Shown: in pieces, positions 13,962 to 20,901 of the stretch
Layout of the letters: every line of letters starts with the position of its first letter
Numbering within the stretch: position 1 is the stretch's first letter
Virus record (IMG/VR): IMGVR_UViG_3300042923_000364
Location: 1-41,893 of that record
DNA: 41,893 nt
From: a virus
Direction: 5' to 3' (one strand)
Notes under the pieces: generated by a model
Seen by the model: the letters and a program-made list of their open reading frames with translations, nothing else
Database searches by the model: none
Told to the model about the DNA's origin: nothing
Made by a program: the position numbers and the translations under genes

Positions 13962-15596
13962 TTAATGAGAGGCTGTAAAATTATAATGAATATCAATTTG
14001 TTTATCTTCAGTTACTTCTATTCTATTAATGAGCTTCACCAGAGCTGCCTGAGGAATCTTACGGAACTCCAAGAGATCTACAACAGTCTGCAGGAGCTCC
14101 CTATCTACTCCACTTTCGGACTCTTCAGGACTCCTTGAGGTTTGCAGTTGTGTACGCCTTTGAGAAAGAGAGTCGCGCTCCTGCTGGTAGTCTTTAGAAA
14201 GATCCATGAAGTCCTGCTCTGTGAGGATGCCCTTAAGTTTATCTTCATAGAGCGCTTTTATGGTCCTCTTTATTTCACTGAGGCGAGACTCTACCTTGTC
14301 GATCTCTTTGCCTGCATGATCAACTTGTCTCTTCTTCCGCTTACCTGCAAGCTGCTGTGCTTCTGTTATAAGACCTCCAGTGTTCACTTCCTCTGCGAGA
14401 CCCTTAAGACTCCCTAGAACATACTGTTCGAGCTCTCCTTCAGAGTATGTGTGTCTAGTACAGCTCCCGTGGCGTTTGTATCCTGAGCATATCAATACGA
14501 AACCGCTTCTAGGGGTCATTGCGAAGGTCATCCGAGACCCGCAGTCTTTGCAGAAGACAATACCTCCCAGGAGATGTGAGACCCTATTGTTGCTGTTCTC
14601 AGGTTTGGTGTAAGATTTGAGCTTGAGGAGTTGCTGGACAGTCTCAAACAACTGAGCAGATATAATAGGCTCATGGGTATTTCTCACGACAACCCAAGAC
14701 TCCTTGGGAATAGATCGGGCTTTCTGTACTTTATAGTTGATCCGGCTGTTCTTATGTTGTGCTACGTGTCCCGCATAGGTGGGATTAGAAAGAATAACCT
14801 TGACGGTTTCTGCGTTCCACTGCTCAGATATTCGTTGCTTACGTGTCCTTAGAATCTGCGCTTTGTACATCGTAGGAGTAAGGATTCCTTCCTTATTGAG
14901 TCTACGTGCAATAGCAGATAGATTAGGCTTCAGACTATACTCCTCATAAATCCTACGCACTATAGGGGCAGTCTCAGGGTCTATGACAAGGAGGTTCTTA
15001 TCGTATGAAGCTTTAAGGTATCCATAAGGAGCCACTGAGCCTATAAACTTTCCTTTATTCCTCTTACTGTTTATTGCAGTCCTGACATTCTTTGAGAGTT
15101 CCCTGGAGTAATAGTCATTCATGACCGCTTTGAAGGGAGTCATATCGTTATTACTATTGTTCTTCTCAAAGGTGTCTATACCATCATTAAGAGCTATGTA
15201 GCGTATATTTCGTTGAGGAAAGTATCTCTCAATGTAGTGGCCTGTGTCGATATAATCACGACCTAGCCTGGAGAGATTCTTAGTAATAACGAGATTGACT
15301 CTACCCTCTTCTATGGCCTTGAGGAGTCTTTTGAAAGCTGGTCGATTAAAGTTTGTCCCTGTGTAACCATCGTCAATGTAAATGTCCTCAATGTTCCAAC
15401 CTTGCTCTAAGACGTAACGTGTAAGAAAGTCTTTTTGATTTGCAATACTTTCAGACTCAGCTTCATTTTCATCAGAGTCTTCCTTTGAAAGCCTCAAGTA
15501 AAGCCCTGCATTAAATATAGTGTGTCCAAGATCTAATTTTAGGTAAGCATCCTTTTCACGAAGAGCGCCCATACTGCCTCCTTCTGCTCTTCTCAT
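13962..15596 (-). CDS. Large serine recombinase (phage integrase)
   Basis: 544 residues. It has an N-terminal resolvase domain with YLRLSKED (catalytic Ser37), SIANQKDFL, DDGYTGTNFNRPAF and NLSRLGRDYIDTGHYIE. The recombinase domain (about 180-310: GKFIGSVAPYGY, LSNPTYAGHVAQ) follows, then a zinc ribbon (CKDC and later CSGY...C) and a long coiled coil (about 410-490). This is the complete architecture of integrases of temperate Firmicutes phages. It would integrate the circular genome at a host attB by a DSB mechanism through Ser-DNA links. Start ATG 15596 has GGGAG at eight bases; ATG 15572 with AAGGAGG is a good alternative. T7-like phages normally lack one. Confidence 0.95.
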   Translation of the reverse strand: MRRAEGGSMGALREKDAYLKLDLGHTIFNAGLYLRLSKEDSDENEAESESIANQKDFLTRYVLEQGWNIEDIYIDDGYTGTNFNRPAFKRLLKAIEEGRVNLVITKNLSRLGRDYIDTGHYIERYFPQRNIRYIALNDGIDTFEKNNSNNDMTPFKAVMNDYYSRELSKNVRTAINSKRNKGKFIGSVAPYGYLKASYDKNLLVIDPETAPIVRRIYEEYSLKPNLSAIARRLNKEGILTPTMYKAQILRTRKQRISEQWNAETVKVILSNPTYAGHVAQHKNSRINYKVQKARSIPKESWVVVRNTHEPIISAQLFETVQQLLKLKSYTKPENSNNRVSHLLGGIVFCKDCGSRMTFAMTPRSGFVLICSGYKRHGSCTRHTYSEGELEQYVLGSLKGLAEEVNTGGLITEAQQLAGKRKKRQVDHAGKEIDKVESRLSEIKRTIKALYEDKLKGILTEQDFMDLSKDYQQERDSLSQRRTQLQTSRSPEESESGVDRELLQTVVDLLEFRKIPQAALVKLINRIEVTEDKQIDIHYNFTASH

Positions 15597-15606
15597 AAAG
15601 ATAACT

Positions 15607-15619
15607 CCCTACCGCTAAC
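15607..15619 (-). repeat. 13-bp inverted repeat flanking the recombinase gene, right half
   Basis: Reverse complement of 13891-13903. It lies 11 bp upstream of the first recombinase ATG, where it could be an operator. Confidence 0.8.
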
Positions 15620-15662
15620 ATTATTGTAATGCAGAGATAGGGAGCTTGTAAATCTATGAGTG

Positions 15663-15752
15663 TTAATTTTCGTTGATAATAACCTTTAGGATGTCTCTCA
15701 AGATCTCCTCAAGAGTCGGCCCTGTTTCGGCTAAGTGGACGTTTACATCCAA
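15663..15752 (-). CDS. Small hypothetical protein
   Basis: TTG at 15752 lies seven bases after a perfect GGAGGTG. The 29-residue product begins MDVNVHLAETGPTLEEIL and ends VIINEN. The frame is open further upstream (PNGGVERLD) but has no start there. It is located between the 47-residue gene and the recombinase. A small acidic helix-forming protein in this place could be a recombination directionality factor or a regulator, but nothing shows it. Confidence 0.45.
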   Translation of the reverse strand: MDVNVHLAETGPTLEEILRDILKVIINEN

Positions 15753-15757
15753 ACGCT

Positions 15758-15901
15758 CTACACCTCCATTAGGTAATACTTAAGTTTTCTAAAGTACACA
15801 GTCAGCCCGAAGAGATCTCCAGGCAGTAAGTGCCACTGAAACACCAGGAGAGCTGTCAGGGAATCCTCAAGACTAACCAGGAGCGCAATATAAAAGATCA
15901 T
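15758..15901 (-). CDS. Small hydrophobic protein
   Basis: 47 residues starting MIFYIALLVSLEDSLTALLV, with one or two hydrophobic stretches, so probably membrane-associated. GAAGG lies ten bases upstream of ATG 15901. The last codons contain the ribosome site of the next small gene (GGAGGTG), which supports a real overlapping gene pair. Confidence 0.4.
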   Translation of the reverse strand: MIFYIALLVSLEDSLTALLVFQWHLLPGDLFGLTVYFRKLKYYLMEV

Positions 15902-15957
15902 GTTGAGGATACCTTCAGTCTCCGATAATCTTATGACCAGGTACTAAATGACAATAA

Positions 15958-15983
15958 ATAAGGACACCCATTAAGATGCCCTT
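15958..15983 (-). terminator. Weak intrinsic terminator candidate
   Basis: After the stop at 15993 the transcript has AAGGGCA and TGTCCTT arms (one G-U) followed by ATTTATT. It is a short stem, tentative. Confidence 0.35.
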
Positions 15984-15992
15984 AAGAGATCC

Positions 15993-16364
15993 TTAAGCTT
16001 TGACGAGCTCTAGACCCAAATTCATATAGATAATACAGCCCGCATTAGTTGGAGAAGCTACATCGAATGTCACAGCGGTATTAATAGGGAGCTCAATGAG
16101 AGCCTCTTGAATAGCGAGATTAGCTCCATTGGTAGACCCTGCAGGAATAGCGCTAGTATAGATAGCAGTAGCACCTTGCTTAAGCGCTACAGGGACATTA
16201 CTGGAGCCTACAGGAGCCGAACCAGAGACTCTCCAGTTAGCGTAATGGATCTTCCAGTAATACCCTGGGACTGCTGCCATTGTTAAGACTCCAGCAGCAT
16301 TGGCGAATGATCCGGTCAAAGGATGGGTTACGCCGGGTTTATCGTTTATTGAATGAAATAACAT
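15993..16364 (-). CDS. Hypothetical protein, possible virion decoration protein
   Basis: 123 residues, not recognised by name. Composition (A, G, S, T, V, N rich, few charges, one Cys) and alternating pattern suggest an all-beta fold such as a small jelly roll or Ig-like domain; GYYWKIHYANWRVSG is the most distinctive stretch. Position after the terminase is where T7-like phages place variable accessory genes. ATG 16364 has AAAGGAG 13 bases upstream. A capsid- or tail-decorating role is a guess from composition. Confidence 0.7.
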   Translation of the reverse strand: MLFHSINDKPGVTHPLTGSFANAAGVLTMAAVPGYYWKIHYANWRVSGSAPVGSSNVPVALKQGATAIYTSAIPAGSTNGANLAIQEALIELPINTAVTFDVASPTNAGCIIYMNLGLELVKA

Positions 16365-16372
16365 TGTAGTCT

Positions 16373-16501
16373 TTAGACTCCTTTCGAATTAACAAATAGA
16401 TCCATAATATACCAAGACATATAAGCTCCAGCGGAACACCCGAGGATGACCACTAGGAGGTCTTGAGGATTGCCCATGAGGATTTCATATAGGATGTCCA
16501 T
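16373..16501 (-). CDS. Small membrane protein
   Basis: 42 residues: MDILYEILMGNPQDLLVVIL then a CSAGAYMSWYIMDLF segment, giving one hydrophobic span from about residue 13. The start overlaps the stop of the upstream mini-gene by one base (TGATG), a coupled junction. It is too short for most gene finders. Its place beside a membrane-anchored 189-residue protein suggests the group acts at the cell envelope. Confidence 0.55.
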   Translation of the reverse strand: MDILYEILMGNPQDLLVVILGCSAGAYMSWYIMDLFVNSKGV

Positions 16502-16596
16502 CAGTCATCCTCACCTGCCTTCATTAGGATTGCCAGGAGAAGAGCTGAGGCAACCCAAGGGAGAGCCTCAAAGACATAAGCGATTAGAATCTCCAT
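16501..16596 (-). CDS. Very small membrane protein
   Basis: 31 residues: MEILIAYVFEALPWVASALL then LAILMKAGEDD, essentially one transmembrane helix with a charged C terminus. ATG 16596 lies seven bases after GAGGTGA and overlaps the last 13 bases of the 189-residue gene. Size and topology resemble small holin-like or accessory lysis peptides, but function is not known. Confidence 0.55.
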   Translation of the reverse strand: MEILIAYVFEALPWVASALLLAILMKAGEDD

Positions 16597-17153
16597 GAGT
16601 GCTTCACCTCTCCTCCAGTAACCTTCAGACCCGGAGAGGAGATCTCAGGGACATCCACATGGACTTCTAAAGAGATAGCCTTATCGATGCCTTTGGAGTG
16701 CGAATAAACCCTCTCTACTTCTACCGGGATATAGTCATCACCATTGTGGATACCGTAACCGAGGCTGACAGAGGTGTTCTTCTGGTACTCCTTCTTAGCC
16801 TCTGAGCGTCCAGCTTCTTTCGCTAAGGAGATAATACCAGTGAGGTCAATCTCTTGCTTTAGGATACCTTTGGTTCCACTTGAGGAGGCGCTTGAGGTCT
16901 TAACTGGTGCAGTCACTTCTACACCATTGACACTCGCTTTATAGGTCTGTGTTACTTCGACATCATTATCATTTCTTGATGTCTTAGGTACCGCTGAGAC
17001 CTCTGTAGTGCTCCGTAGAGGTTCTATAGAGGCCTTGGGTACATTGGTCTTAGGAAGGTCTTTGGATAGCCATAAGAAGGCCCCAAGGAGTCCTAAGGCG
17101 AGAACAGTACCTATGATGTACTTTTTATTAATTGTAAATGTCATATAATCCAT
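16584..17153 (-). CDS. Membrane-anchored envelope protein, spanin-like topology
   Basis: 189 residues. It has a short N-terminal tail, one transmembrane helix (YIIGTVLALGLLGAFLWLS, about residues 13-31), a proline/serine-rich linker and an exported domain. The C terminus alternates hydrophobic residues and ends GGEVKHSWRF; a terminal aromatic F is the outer-membrane beta-assembly signature. I do not recognise a named family. A one-helix inner-membrane anchor linked to a domain able to contact the outer membrane would suit a spanin-like lysis role or superinfection exclusion. It follows the packaging genes after 490 bp of non-coding DNA. Confidence 0.75.
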   Translation of the reverse strand: MDYMTFTINKKYIIGTVLALGLLGAFLWLSKDLPKTNVPKASIEPLRSTTEVSAVPKTSRNDNDVEVTQTYKASVNGVEVTAPVKTSSASSSGTKGILKQEIDLTGIISLAKEAGRSEAKKEYQKNTSVSLGYGIHNGDDYIPVEVERVYSHSKGIDKAISLEVHVDVPEISSPGLKVTGGEVKHSWRF

Positions 17154-17237
17154 GACACTCCTTTATGATTAATCTAATGAGACCTAAAGACTATCTACCA
17201 TTAACTTACACATAAACGTAAGCCTTCGATAGCCTTA

Positions 17238-17321
17238 GGTCTTCTTAAGATTCCTTAAGATCTATCATTGTTATATTACCTATAAAGAATAAGTAATAAG
17301 AGATAGATCTTAAAGAAGACC
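17238..17321. repeat. Long inverted repeat A
   Basis: TTAAGATCTATC (17255-17266) pairs perfectly with 17302-17313, and GGTCTTC (17238-17244) with 17315-17321. A 10-bp insertion bulges from one arm. The loop is about 35 bases. Confidence 0.85.
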
Positions 17322-17350
17322 TTGAGTATATCCTTAAGATATATCTACAA

Positions 17351-17499
17351 GGGGCGGGAGACATCTGAGAGTCTTAGTTCATTCCTTAACACCTCTCCAT
17401 TTCAGGTAGTCTTATAATGGAGATGATTGTGTTAAAGTCCCTAAGCCTTGTACTCTCAGACGTCTGCTACTCTAGAAGGTCTACAACATAGGCCCCGCC
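17351..17499. repeat. Nested inverted repeat B (149 bp)
   Basis: Paired arms from outside in: GGGGCGG with CCCCGCC edges, AGACATCTGAGAG (17359-17371) with 17453-17465 (one mismatch), TTAACAC (17386-17392) with 17429-17435, CTCCATT (17395-17401) with 17416-17422. All share nearly the same centre, so the whole can fold as one long imperfect hairpin. Confidence 0.8.
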
Positions 17500-17539
17500 A
17501 CTTCCTATGTTTTGTCACTTAAGACAGTATCGCATCTAG

Positions 17540-17591
17540 CTATTGACTTTAACAACTTAGATCTTAAGGTAGCACTTAAGATAGTCAATAG
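17540..17591. repeat. Hairpin C just after promoter P3 start
   Basis: CTATTGACT (17540-17548) pairs with 17583-17591 and ATCTTAAG (17561-17568) with 17575-17582, around a six-base loop. It begins about ten bases into the transcript from P3, as the P1 leader hairpin does. Confidence 0.8.
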
Positions 17592-17596
17592 GTTTC

Positions 17597-17619
17597 TTTC
17601 CGGTTCGTGGCACAATCAC
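17597..17619 (-). promoter_or_regulatory. Phage RNA polymerase promoter P3
   Basis: Core ATTGTGCCACGA followed by ACCGGAAAGA; start near 17601. It lies 25 bp downstream of P4 in tandem. Confidence 0.85.
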
Positions 17620-17621
17620 TT

Positions 17622-17644
17622 TTCTCTTATCGTGGCACAATCAA
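17622..17644 (-). promoter_or_regulatory. Phage RNA polymerase promoter P4
   Basis: Core ATTGTGCCACGA followed by TAAGAGAAA, so the initiation region differs from the other four. It lies directly after the terminase stop. Confidence 0.75.
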
Positions 17645-17646
17645 CT

Positions 17647-19395
17647 TCAGCGCCCAGTGAAGAACCCTTGAATGATATTGTACTGCCCTGGGATTACCCG
17701 AGATTTACTGGAGGATACCTTAGGAGGGAGCGAAGGAATAAACAGGACTCCTCTGTCAGGGTCCATCCATTGTTCTAGGGCTTCCTCAAGTTTCTCCTGG
17801 AGGCCTACATCGGCAGACCTTGCCATAGCTTCAACCCAAAACGCTATAGCACCACAGAGGGCATCCAAGCGGTCATCGTGACCTAAAGATCCTTTGTCCT
17901 TACTGATACGAGTGAGCTGATAGAAGAGACTTCGCAGGTAATCCTTTTCATACATTTGGAAGTCCTCAATTATAACCTGAGGGTCTACAATAAGCCTGTG
18001 CTGTTGGAGGACAGGTTCTATAGTGTCTATGATCCTCTTCTCTTTCTGAGTGGAAGAGCGAACCTCTGAGATTGTACAAGGGTACAGCTCCCGGAAGACC
18101 GGAGTGAGAATCTTAGTAAACATTCCGTCCCCGAAGTTAGACTCACAGACTACATCAGTAACCCCATAGAACTTAGCTTTGAGAGCTAAGGCCCTCAGGA
18201 CTTCATCGGTATAGCCTTCCTTAAAACCACCGCAGGCCACCAAGAAGAGATAACCGTTCAGATACTTGACGATAGCATAAGCTGTTTCATCTTTTCCGCG
18301 ACCACTCGGGTCTATAAACATACACGCCCCAGAATAAGGAGCGATCTCTTTAGACCTCTCAAAGGGTCCGAAGAAGTAGTCGTTCTTAAGCGCCACACAA
18401 GGGACATCAAGAAGGCGTAACTCAGGGGTCTTACCCCAATGCCATTTGAGACTTGTTTCCTTTAGGTCCAAGTCAGCTACAATCAAGTCTGATACTTTCA
18501 GAGGGTACTTGTCGGCATCCGTGAGGTTGGTATTAAGGAGAAACTGGAGAGCGAAACCCGCCCTACCGTAGGAGAGTCTACGAGTTGCAATCTCTTCCAT
18601 GTTGAAGCGTGAAGGCTCTGTAGATTTCCCGGCCCACTTCTCAGGGTCTGCATCATATTTTGTAGCAATGAAAGGAGCGAGGTTTCCACCATAATCATTT
18701 CGTTCCTTAGCACTCTCAGGGTACAACAGAGGATAGATTACAGCTTTATACCCTCGCTTCTGGAGCTCATTATAGAGACTCATTTCATTTTGAGGAGTCC
18801 CCAAGTAAATGATTTGACCGCCAGGTTTTAAGATAGCATCGAACTCTCTGACAGCTTCCCCAAGTTGATCCCTTTGCTTCTGCGTGCCGGAATTATTAGG
18901 AACCTCTACGTCATCAGCTATGAGGATGTCTGCACGAGAGCCTGTAATCTGTCCGGTGATACCTACAGACTTAACACTAGGGGCAATATCAGGAACAGCT
19001 CCATGTACATCAAAGAGGTTCTGAGTGTCTCGCAGGCCTGCTGCCTTATCCTCAGAGGTTAACCTCAAGCACTCCAAAAAGGGTACAGTATTAATGATCT
19101 TTTTAATGAAGTTAGCATTAGCGTCTGCACGTTCTTTAGATGCCGATACAATTTCAACCTTTAGCAGGGGATTCTTCCAGAGCCTCCAGACCACATAAGC
19201 ACACGTAATGAAACTCTTAGCTACCCCTCGGAAACCCTCAAGGATAAACCGAGAACAAGGAGGATGCTGTAGGGTCTTAGCCATATCATTTTGAATAGGC
19301 GTAGGATTAGGCAGACCGATCATCTTCCAGATAATAAAAAGGAGAACCCTGAAATCCTTCAAGGCTCTCTCAATCTGTTCTTTAGTCCACTGCAC
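17647..19395 (-). CDS. 19: Terminase large subunit (T7 gene 19)
   Basis: 582 residues (T7: 586), a close full-length match. The ATPase has Walker A GFRGVAKSF (K60) and the conserved VSASKERADANANFIK and GITGQITGSRADILIADDVE (Walker B). The nuclease has FIDPSGRGKDETAYA (D362), ESNFGDGMF and DDRLDALCGAIAF. It packages concatemeric DNA into the prohead and cuts it. It follows the small subunit with a one-base overlap (19395). Confidence 0.98.
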   Translation of the reverse strand: MQWTKEQIERALKDFRVLLFIIWKMIGLPNPTPIQNDMAKTLQHPPCSRFILEGFRGVAKSFITCAYVVWRLWKNPLLKVEIVSASKERADANANFIKKIINTVPFLECLRLTSEDKAAGLRDTQNLFDVHGAVPDIAPSVKSVGITGQITGSRADILIADDVEVPNNSGTQKQRDQLGEAVREFDAILKPGGQIIYLGTPQNEMSLYNELQKRGYKAVIYPLLYPESAKERNDYGGNLAPFIATKYDADPEKWAGKSTEPSRFNMEEIATRRLSYGRAGFALQFLLNTNLTDADKYPLKVSDLIVADLDLKETSLKWHWGKTPELRLLDVPCVALKNDYFFGPFERSKEIAPYSGACMFIDPSGRGKDETAYAIVKYLNGYLFLVACGGFKEGYTDEVLRALALKAKFYGVTDVVCESNFGDGMFTKILTPVFRELYPCTISEVRSSTQKEKRIIDTIEPVLQQHRLIVDPQVIIEDFQMYEKDYLRSLFYQLTRISKDKGSLGHDDRLDALCGAIAFWVEAMARSADVGLQEKLEEALEQWMDPDRGVLFIPSLPPKVSSSKSRVIPGQYNIIQGFFTGR

Positions 19396-19631
19396 TATTG
19401 GATCTCCGTAGCATCCTCATCGAAGTCCGGGATGTCCTCCATTTGATGTCTGATTTGAGTTACCCCAGGGGTTTCTGGAGTAGTAACCAGCTTGTTTTCC
19501 TTGAGGAACCTTCGGACAGCCGTGAGGAAGGCGGGACTTTTCCGTAACTCATCGTCCTTAAGACCTTCCTTGAGGACTTCGACTTCTAACTCAGCAATTT
19601 CATCTAATTTCTTTTCATCAATTTTAGCCAC
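19395..19631 (-). CDS. 18: Terminase small subunit (T7 gene 18)
   Basis: 78 residues (T7 gp18: 89). It is identified mainly by position immediately before and overlapping the large terminase. It is acidic and helical at the N terminus (KKLDEIAELEVEVLKEGLKD) with the LRKSPAFLTAVRRFLKEN segment typical of these small DNA-recognition subunits and an acidic end. Confidence 0.88.
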   Translation of the reverse strand: MAKIDEKKLDEIAELEVEVLKEGLKDDELRKSPAFLTAVRRFLKENKLVTTPETPGVTQIRHQMEDIPDFDEDATEIQ

Positions 19632-19658
19632 TGTTGTTGACCTAATTTCTCCGTATGT

Positions 19659-20267
19659 TTAACCTAACATTGCGAGTGCATCATTACACTCATTGATCAT
19701 CCGAGTCCTAAGGCCCTCTACAATATCCTCAGGGTTACTTGTGGAAATCCAATCACTCTTATTTCGAGAGAGTGAGCGCACCTCATAGATTGCCTGGATA
19801 AACTCTTGAGTTGAGGGATGAGGCTTTAAATCATACGCCTCCACAATCAAGTCTACGATCCATTTCGGACCATAATGTACAGCAGCAGACCAGACAATCT
19901 GGTGCATAGGGTCCTCAGGCCATTTATCAGGACACCAGCCAGCGTCCCTCAGGTTCCCCATAGCAACATCAAAGTAATGTTCCTTCACATATTGCCATTG
20001 CCACCTTAAGAACTCCTCAGCGTCAACCTCAGCAGTCTTCTGCCAAGCCTCATCAAAAGAAGAACTCCCAGGTTCTCCAGAGTTAGCTAAGTATTCGGCA
20101 TTAGCGTAACCCTGCCCTAGGAGCCACCTTATGAAGTCTTGCGGAATCCCTGAAGCAGTAGCGAATTGATAGGCTCCATAGGAAGCCCCTCCGAGATCCC
20201 CAGGAGTGTGAGCTACACACCCAGGGTCTCCGTTAGATTCATATTTAGCGGATAGATCACCTAGCAC
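19659..20267 (-). CDS. Endolysin, muramidase/chitosanase-like fold
   Basis: 202 residues from GTG 20267 (AAGGTGG about ten bases upstream, overlapping the end of the preceding gene). The N terminus LSAKYESNGDPGCVAHTPGD then LGGASYGAYQFA matches a family of peptidoglycan hydrolases also found as C-terminal domains of VgrG effectors. The Glu of YES (E10) is the likely catalytic acid. There is no signal peptide, so it needs a holin. T7 uses its gene 3.5 amidase plus separate lysis genes; here the 3.5 homologue looks inactive and this enzyme would supply the lytic activity. Confidence 0.85.
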   Translation of the reverse strand: MLGDLSAKYESNGDPGCVAHTPGDLGGASYGAYQFATASGIPQDFIRWLLGQGYANAEYLANSGEPGSSSFDEAWQKTAEVDAEEFLRWQWQYVKEHYFDVAMGNLRDAGWCPDKWPEDPMHQIVWSAAVHYGPKWIVDLIVEAYDLKPHPSTQEFIQAIYEVRSLSRNKSDWISTSNPEDIVEGLRTRMINECNDALAMLG

Positions 20268-20443
20268 TCTTCAGACACCACCTTAATAAGTTGCTCCGGT
20301 CGCTGCTTGTAACCATTAGTGAAGAAAGCAAAACAAGGTGTGAAACGAGCTATCTTTGCTGTGCTAAACTCTCGGTAGTTAAAATTGATGTAGACTACCT
20401 TATCGCCTTCCTTAAGGTCTCTCCCTAAGAAATCTTTAGGCAT
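20261..20443 (-). CDS. Hypothetical small protein, SH3-like
   Basis: 60 residues, MPKDFLGRDLKEGDKVVYIN then a basic half. The RDLKEGDKVVYI opening and short beta pattern suggest a small SH3-like barrel. It overlaps its neighbours on both sides (one base with the holin-like gene, seven bases with the endolysin), so it is embedded in the lysis cassette. Confidence 0.65.
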   Translation of the reverse strand: MPKDFLGRDLKEGDKVVYINFNYREFSTAKIARFTPCFAFFTNGYKQRPEQLIKVVSEEC

Positions 20444-20700
20444 TAATTCTTACCTCCTAATTGTTGAGTATTTACTGGAGCTTTGATACTTGAGGGACCT
20501 TGAGGTTGCGTAGGGTATCCTCCTTGGTTCCACTTACTAGCGATACCAAAATTAATACCGTAGTAAGCAGCCACGATCCCATAAATAGACAGCAGATCCG
20601 TAATAACAAAGGTAGTCTTGAGGAGACCATTAGAAAGCTGCTCAGCGATCCCGAGACTAATAAAAAGGATTGTAATGATCCGCATTTCTTTAGTAACCAT
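20443..20700 (-). CDS. Membrane protein, second holin or antiholin candidate
   Basis: 85 residues with two hydrophobic spans (about 8-24, MRIITILFISLGIAEQL; and 31-54, FVITDLLSIYGIVAAYYGIN) and a hydrophilic, Pro/Gln-rich tail. It directly follows the 17.5 holin homologue (one-base overlap) and precedes the endolysin. Two-span topology fits class II holins or an accessory timing protein. I do not recognise a T7 counterpart. Confidence 0.65.
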   Translation of the reverse strand: MVTKEMRIITILFISLGIAEQLSNGLLKTTFVITDLLSIYGIVAAYYGINFGIASKWNQGGYPTQPQGPSSIKAPVNTQQLGGKN

Positions 20701-20885
20701 TATTTACCTTCTGTTCTAAAATGTCTTACAATCTTATAGACTAGCCAGCCTGTTTGCACCACAGTATATAAAAGGGTAGCAAAAAGGACCCACTCAGAAA
20801 GAGAGAGTCCTAAGATTGACCCTGTGGATACTGTGACAGGTGGGGCCATCTTCAGAAGTTCAGTTTTAACCTCTTGATTTTCCAT
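20700..20885 (-). CDS. 17.5: Holin (T7 gene 17.5)
   Basis: 61 residues (T7: 67). LLKMAPPVTV and LGLSLSEWVLFATLLYTVVQTG align with T7 gp17.5 LIKAAPIVGT and FGLSLNEWFYVAAIAYTVVQIG. It has one clear transmembrane helix and a basic C terminus. It makes the membrane lesion that frees the endolysin. The position after the tail fibre is as in T7. ATG 20885 has AAGGAGG eight bases upstream. Confidence 0.9.
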   Translation of the reverse strand: MENQEVKTELLKMAPPVTVSTGSILGLSLSEWVLFATLLYTVVQTGWLVYKIVRHFRTEGK

Positions 20886-20901
20886 TTAACCTCCTTATAC
20901 T

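Larger units (their letters stand above)
17154..17646. other. 493-bp structured non-coding region, candidate concatemer-processing/packaging site
   Basis: No gene seen. It contains three large dyads (17238-17321, 17351-17499, 17540-17591) and two tandem phage promoters. In T7 the region next to gene 19 holds phi-OR and the concatemer junction that is cut to make terminal repeats. Confidence 0.55.
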
